Below, piece by piece: positions 21,719 to 24,815 of a DNA stretch of 24,815 nt. Below the pieces are notes generated by a model. That model was not told where the DNA came from, did not search any database, and saw nothing but the letters and a program-made list of their open reading frames with translations. The DNA comes from DATLYT01 sp035574455. GTDB lineage: Bacteria > Bacteroidota > Ignavibacteria > UBA10030. The position numbers and the translations under genes are program-made. The stretch is taken from contig DATLYT010000205.1 in assembly GCA_035574455.1 (NCBI GenBank), forward strand, positions 1 through 24,815, written 5' to 3'. Each line of letters opens with the position of its first letter. Position 1 is the first letter of the stretch.

Positions 21719-22417
21719 TCACATCTTTTCAGCTCGCTGTTTTGCTAAAGCAACGTGAGGGCTGGTGGGGTAGTCCTTCACAACTTTTTGATAATGTTCT
21801 TTCGCCTTTGCCTTGTCGCCTAATCGCTCATAGCTTTGCGCCATCATAAAGTGTGCGTCCGCAAGTTTTTCTGACTTGGCGTATTTCATCACCATTTCGA
21901 AGTGTTTGATGGCTTCCTGATAGCGCTTTCTCGCGTACTGACATTCGCCGATCCAGTAGCGACAATTGTCCGCGAAGTCGTCGTCGATGGTGCCAAGGAG
22001 TGCCTCGAATTTCGCAATAGCCTCATCATAACGTTTGGCGAACGCTGCACCCAACGCCTCGTCGTATCCACCTTTACCTGTCGAGGGGGTTTTGGCTGGC
22101 GGCGTTTTCAACGCGGCTAACTCCGCTTCTGCTTTGTCCGCACGCTCCCGCTCCATCACGACTTTCGCCTCCGACTCACGCAGCCGAGCCTCGAGCGTTT
22201 TGTTATCCTGCTCAACTTTGAACATCCGCTGGCGGAGTGTCGTGTTTTCCGTCCGTAGTTCTTCCAATTGCTTCTCATAGTCCGAAATTTTTTGTGCCTG
22301 TTGCTGAAGCAGCTCTTCGCTGCCTGAACAGCCTCCGAACGCAAGAAGCGCCATCGCCAAACAGATGATGACCACCAGGCTTGTCCCGTTTTCCTTCCAT
22401 CGATGTGAAAGAATCAT
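21719..22417 (-). CDS. YbgF/CpoB-like lipoprotein with coiled coil and TPR repeats
   Basis: This 232-aa envelope protein has a signal peptide (TSLVVIICLAMALLAFGG) with a lipobox ending at C30. A long coiled coil follows (about 34-103, EELLQQQAQKISDYEKQLEEL onward). After a Pro/Thr linker, a TPR region (about 117-232) includes YDEAIAKFEALL, YQEAIKHFEMVMKY and KAKEHYQKVVKDYPTSPHVALAK. This coiled coil plus TPR layout is that of YbgF/CpoB, which links the Tol-Pal system with cell-wall synthesis, though CpoB itself is not lipidated. The ATG at 22417 is preferred because GGAGG lies 4 nt before it and a promoter at 22466-22495 lies about 50 bp upstream. Longer in-frame starts (ATG 22450, GTG 22543) are unlikely. 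No tol or pal genes are in the window. Confidence 0.82.
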   Translation of the reverse strand: MILSHRWKENGTSLVVIICLAMALLAFGGCSGSEELLQQQAQKISDYEKQLEELRTENTTLRQRMFKVEQDNKTLEARLRESEAKVVMERERADKAEAELAALKTPPAKTPSTGKGGYDEALGAAFAKRYDEAIAKFEALLGTIDDDFADNCRYWIGECQYARKRYQEAIKHFEMVMKYAKSEKLADAHFMMAQSYERLGDKAKAKEHYQKVVKDYPTSPHVALAKQRAEKM

Positions 22418-22421
22418 AGAG

Positions 22422-22426
22422 CCTCC
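22422..22426 (-). promoter_or_regulatory. Ribosome binding site deciding the YbgF-like start
   Basis: GGAGG on the minus strand is followed by CTCT and then ATG at 22417. It is the clearest Shine-Dalgarno site in the window. It favours this start over the two longer in-frame choices. Confidence 0.6.
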
Positions 22427-22465
22427 GAGCTGATCGACGCTGTTGTTCATGATGCAACGTGCGAC

Positions 22466-22495
22466 AATGTACGCATTCCCTGCGCTGAAAGTCAA
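22466..22495 (-). promoter_or_regulatory. Sigma-70 type promoter for the YbgF-like gene
   Basis: On the minus strand TTGACT (22490-22495) and TACATT (22466-22471) are spaced by 18 bp. Transcription would start near 22459, leaving a leader of about 42 nt before the ATG at 22417. Confidence 0.6.
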
Positions 22496-22591
22496 GCGAA
22501 CGATTTCTGGCTCTCCTCGTACATGATCTTCCGCACATTGCACGATGTCATTGCCACCATCGGGGGAACACGCGTATCGAACGTTTCCTGC

Positions 22592-22620
22592 TTGTTATTC
22601 AACCAGCAGTTCAATATATT
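22592..22620 (+). promoter_or_regulatory. Candidate promoter for the TPR lipoprotein gene
   Basis: TTGTTA (22592-22597) and TATATT (22615-22620) are spaced by 17 bp. The -10 box ends only 8 bp before the ATG at 22629, so the transcript would be leaderless or nearly so. A weaker alternative, TTGCCA (22551-22556) with TATCGA (22575-22580) spaced 18 bp, would allow a leader of about 42 nt. Confidence 0.45.
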
Positions 22621-22628
22621 TTTGCAGA

Positions 22629-24350
22629 ATGAATTCATTCGGATCTGCATTTCTCGTTGTGCTGACGAGTCTGGTTGTTGCCGGGTGCAGTAGCTCGAAG
22701 GAACCCGCTGCCTCGTCCGACCAGCCTTCTCCTCTTCGTTCTCGTCTTGAAGAGGAGCGGCGCGAGCGCGCGCTGCAGCATTTCATCGACGGCGCGATTT
22801 TCGACAGCAAGGAGGAGTATGCCCGCGCCATTCTCGAGTATCAGGAAGCGCTCAAGTGGGATCGCAACCCCGCCATTTATTTCGCCCTCGCTAAGGACTA
22901 TGCAGCGTTGGGAAAGCACGCTACCGCCGCTGAACACGCGCGGGAAGCGGTGCGCCTGGATTCCACCAACATTACCTATCGTGAAACGCTTGCCGACATC
23001 TACATCAATACCTACCAGCATGAGTTGGCGATTCAGGAGTATGAAGCGATCGTGCGGTTGGATTCTACATCTGCCAATGCCTGGTACACCCTGGCGCGGT
23101 TGTATCAAGCCTCCAAACCACTGAGGGCTTTAGAGATTTACGAACGCCTCCTCGATCGCGAGGGCGACCGCTGGGAACTTTTGCTCCAGGCGGCAGAATT
23201 GTACCGCACGTTGGGGCGTTACGATGACGCCGCTGAAAAATACCGACGGATGGTGGAGTTGGATCCAGGCAACCGACCCCTGCAACGCCAGCTTGCGGAA
23301 ACCTACGGCCGCGCGGGGAAGTTCGACGAGGCGCTTACCATCCTCGAATCGCTTCTCGAAACCGATGAGAACGACCTTGAGGTTATTGCAACGCTCGCCG
23401 ATGTGTACCTTGACCGCAATGAGTATCAAAAAGCTGTTGACCTCTACCAGAAACTTCTTCAGCGTGAACGTAAGAACCCTGAAGTGAAGCTTCGCGTCGG
23501 AATTGCCTACTACGGAATGGTGCAACGGGATTCGACCCTCATTCCCAAAGCGCGGGCGATTTTTGAGGAAGTGGAGCAGGAACTTCCGGATGACTGGCGA
23601 GCGCCGCTTCATCTCGGCGCATTGGCGTTGATGGAGAAAAAAGATTCTGTCGCCTCGGGCTACTTTGAGCGCGTGACGAAGTTTGCCAGCTGGAATGCCG
23701 ATGCCTGGTGGTTTCTCGGGAACATGTATTTTGACCGCGGGGAGTATCAGCGGGTGGTGGAAACGATGAACCGTGCGATCAAGAACGTTCCGAAAGATTA
23801 CCGCCTGCACTTGCTCTCCGGCATGGCGTACTCACAGCTCGGGATGACCGATCTCGCGGTTACAGCATTCGAAAAGTCTCTGGAGCTGAACCCTAACGAC
23901 GTCAACACGCTTGGCTCACTCGCGTTAACCTACGACGGGAAAGAACAGTTTTCAAAATCGGACTCTCTCTACGAGCGAGCGCTCCGGATCGATCCCAACA
24001 ATCATCTCATCCTCAACAACTACAGCTACAGTTTAGCCGAACGCGGACTCCAGTTAGAACGAGCACTGGAGATGGCAAAACGTGCCGTTGCCGCCGAGCC
24101 CAACAATGCTTCCTACCTTGACACACTCGGATGGGTATATTACAAACTTCAACAATGGAAAGAAGCCGAACGCTACATCGCAGAAGCGGTTGCAACGGGT
24201 CGAGCAAGCGCCGTTGTGCATGAGCATCTCGGCGACGTGTACTTTCAGTTAGGAGAGAAGACGAAGGCGATGGAGTATTGGAAAAAGGCGCTGCAGATGA
24301 ATAATGCCAATCAGGCACTCAAAGACAAGATTCAACGTGGATCTCTGTAA
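22629..24350 (+). CDS. Multi-TPR outer-envelope lipoprotein
   Basis: This 573-aa protein is almost entirely tetratricopeptide repeats. A signal peptide (MNSFGSAFLVVLTSLVVAGC) ends at the lipobox cysteine C20, so it is a lipoprotein probably facing the periplasm. After a Ser/Pro-rich linker, roughly 14 TPR units follow, for example EYARAILEYQEALKWD, YDDAAEKYRRMVELDPGN, YQKAVDLYQKLLQRE and LAVTAFEKSLELNPNDVNTL. The last units (LILNNYSYSLAERG, YLDTLGWVYYKLQQWKEAE, HEHLGDVYFQLGEKTKA) are of the type seen in TPR proteins encoded beside lolB. A longer reading from 22545 would place residues before the signal peptide and is rejected. It is 1 bp from the LolB-like gene. The role is probably a scaffold in envelope assembly; the partner is not known. 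Confidence 0.88.
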   Translation: MNSFGSAFLVVLTSLVVAGCSSSKEPAASSDQPSPLRSRLEEERRERALQHFIDGAIFDSKEEYARAILEYQEALKWDRNPAIYFALAKDYAALGKHATAAEHAREAVRLDSTNITYRETLADIYINTYQHELAIQEYEAIVRLDSTSANAWYTLARLYQASKPLRALEIYERLLDREGDRWELLLQAAELYRTLGRYDDAAEKYRRMVELDPGNRPLQRQLAETYGRAGKFDEALTILESLLETDENDLEVIATLADVYLDRNEYQKAVDLYQKLLQRERKNPEVKLRVGIAYYGMVQRDSTLIPKARAIFEEVEQELPDDWRAPLHLGALALMEKKDSVASGYFERVTKFASWNADAWWFLGNMYFDRGEYQRVVETMNRAIKNVPKDYRLHLLSGMAYSQLGMTDLAVTAFEKSLELNPNDVNTLGSLALTYDGKEQFSKSDSLYERALRIDPNNHLILNNYSYSLAERGLQLERALEMAKRAVAAEPNNASYLDTLGWVYYKLQQWKEAERYIAEAVATGRASAVVHEHLGDVYFQLGEKTKAMEYWKKALQMNNANQALKDKIQRGSL

Positions 24351-24351
24351 C

Positions 24352-24815
24352 ATGCGCTATGTGCGGGGATTCTTCTGCCTCTGGGTTCTGTTCGCAGGCT
24401 GTTCCTCGACGGCCAGGCTGGCGTCGTCGAGTGGAGCGGTGACGATCGAACAGATCCATGACCGCGTGCGCACAAACAACGAACGGGTTCAAACACTGAG
24501 TGGAACGGGAAGCATCGCTGTAGAAAGTCCTGAAATGGCGGGCTCGGGTTCGTTCGAGCTGGCGGTACGAAAACCCGATTCTGTGCTCCTACGTCTGGAA
24601 GGACCGTTCGGCATCTCCGTTGGGTCAGCGCTTATCACACGAACGAGCTTCCACTTCTTTAACAGTATCGAAAACCAGTTGATTACAGGCTCCACGAATC
24701 CTTCGAACCTCAGCCGCTATTTACGGATGAATGTCTCGTTCGACGACCTGCTCAGTCTTTTCGCTGGCGGCGCTTTTTTCTCTGAAGATGTCCAGCATGC
24801 TGGCAACCTCACGAC
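24352..24815 (+). CDS. LolB-like lipoprotein (DUF4292 type), 5' part only
   Basis: The gene starts 1 bp after the TPR lipoprotein gene and runs off the window after 154 complete codons. The product begins with a short signal peptide and lipobox (FFCLWVLFAGC, C17). The following region has the pattern of LolA/LolB-clan lipoproteins: a helix (TIEQIHDRVRTNNERVQTLS), then strands GTGSIAVES, GSGSFELAVRKPDSVLLRLEG and FGISVGSALITRTSFHFFN, then a region ending FDDLLSLFAG. DUF4292 proteins of the Bacteroidota/Chlorobi group look like this. By analogy with LolB it may accept lipoproteins at the outer membrane, but the assignment is by pattern only. The C-terminus is missing here because of the window edge, not because the gene is broken. 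Confidence 0.78.
   Translation, partial: MRYVRGFFCLWVLFAGCSSTARLASSSGAVTIEQIHDRVRTNNERVQTLSGTGSIAVESPEMAGSGSFELAVRKPDSVLLRLEGPFGISVGSALITRTSFHFFNSIENQLITGSTNPSNLSRYLRMNVSFDDLLSLFAGGAFFSEDVQHAGNLT

Noticed and set aside
1..24815. CRISPR arrays, tRNA or rRNA genes, insertion sequences, phage or defence genes
   Set aside because: No regular 25-40 bp repeat arrays, cloverleaf-like or rRNA-like stretches, transposases, integrases or known defence domains were seen in the reading.

Overview
This is a protein-dense stretch of a chromosome from a Gram-negative (diderm) bacterium of moderate G+C. It encodes three putative lipoproteins, one of them LolB-like, and a large envelope-glycan cluster. The gene families (a DUF4292-type lipoprotein, a YbgF/CpoB-like lipoprotein and a small 97-aa protein I associate with Ignavibacteria and Chlorobi) suggest the Bacteroidota/Chlorobi/Ignavibacteria (FCB) side of the tree. 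The promoters I can read (TTGACA-N17-TATATT, TTGACT-N18-TACATT, TTGTTA-N17-TATATT) are ordinary sigma-70 types rather than the special Bacteroidia type. This placement is a tentative inference.

Positions 46-15995, minus strand: twelve consecutive genes read leftwards as one apparent operon. In transcription order they are a polyprenyl-phosphate sugar synthase (GT2 with two membrane helices), a GT-C membrane glycosyltransferase, a GT9 heptosyltransferase-like protein with a cysteine-rich N-terminus, a GT4, a methyltransferase, a second GT4, a YfhO-type membrane protein, an AsnB-type amidotransferase, a methyltransferase, a MurJ/MviN-like flippase, a zinc-ribbon methyltransferase and a GT2. Five junctions are exact ATGA stop/start overlaps, so translation is probably coupled. 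Together they could build, decorate (methyl and amide groups) and flip a lipid-linked surface glycan. No initiating phosphoglycosyltransferase, Wzy polymerase or chain-length regulator is visible, so those would lie elsewhere.

Positions 15996-16344: a divergent control region with a near-consensus promoter for the rightward operon.

Positions 16345-21637, plus strand: housekeeping genes rsmA/ksgA, mgtE, a PAP2-family membrane phosphatase, a 97-aa conserved unknown, a possible 37-aa hydrophobic peptide, aroQ, a HAD hydrolase and acpS. The run ends at a strong bidirectional terminator shared with the converging lipoprotein gene.

Positions 21719-24815: two divergently transcribed lipoprotein loci share a 211-bp control region. 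Leftwards is a YbgF/CpoB-like coiled-coil/TPR lipoprotein. Rightwards is a many-TPR lipoprotein followed by a LolB-like (DUF4292-type) lipoprotein cut by the window end. The TPR plus LolB order resembles the proteobacterial TPR-lolB-ispE neighbourhood.

The least ordinary signals are small repeats placed inside or between genes: a palindrome translated within MgtE, another in the C-terminus of the first GT2, heptanucleotide tandem repeats in the AsnB linker and just before the HAD gene, and GGTTGA-type repeats in the zinc-ribbon methyltransferase. I did not find a clearly new defence or mobile system here. The best candidates for novelty are the glycan operon as a whole and the in-frame repeat insertions.
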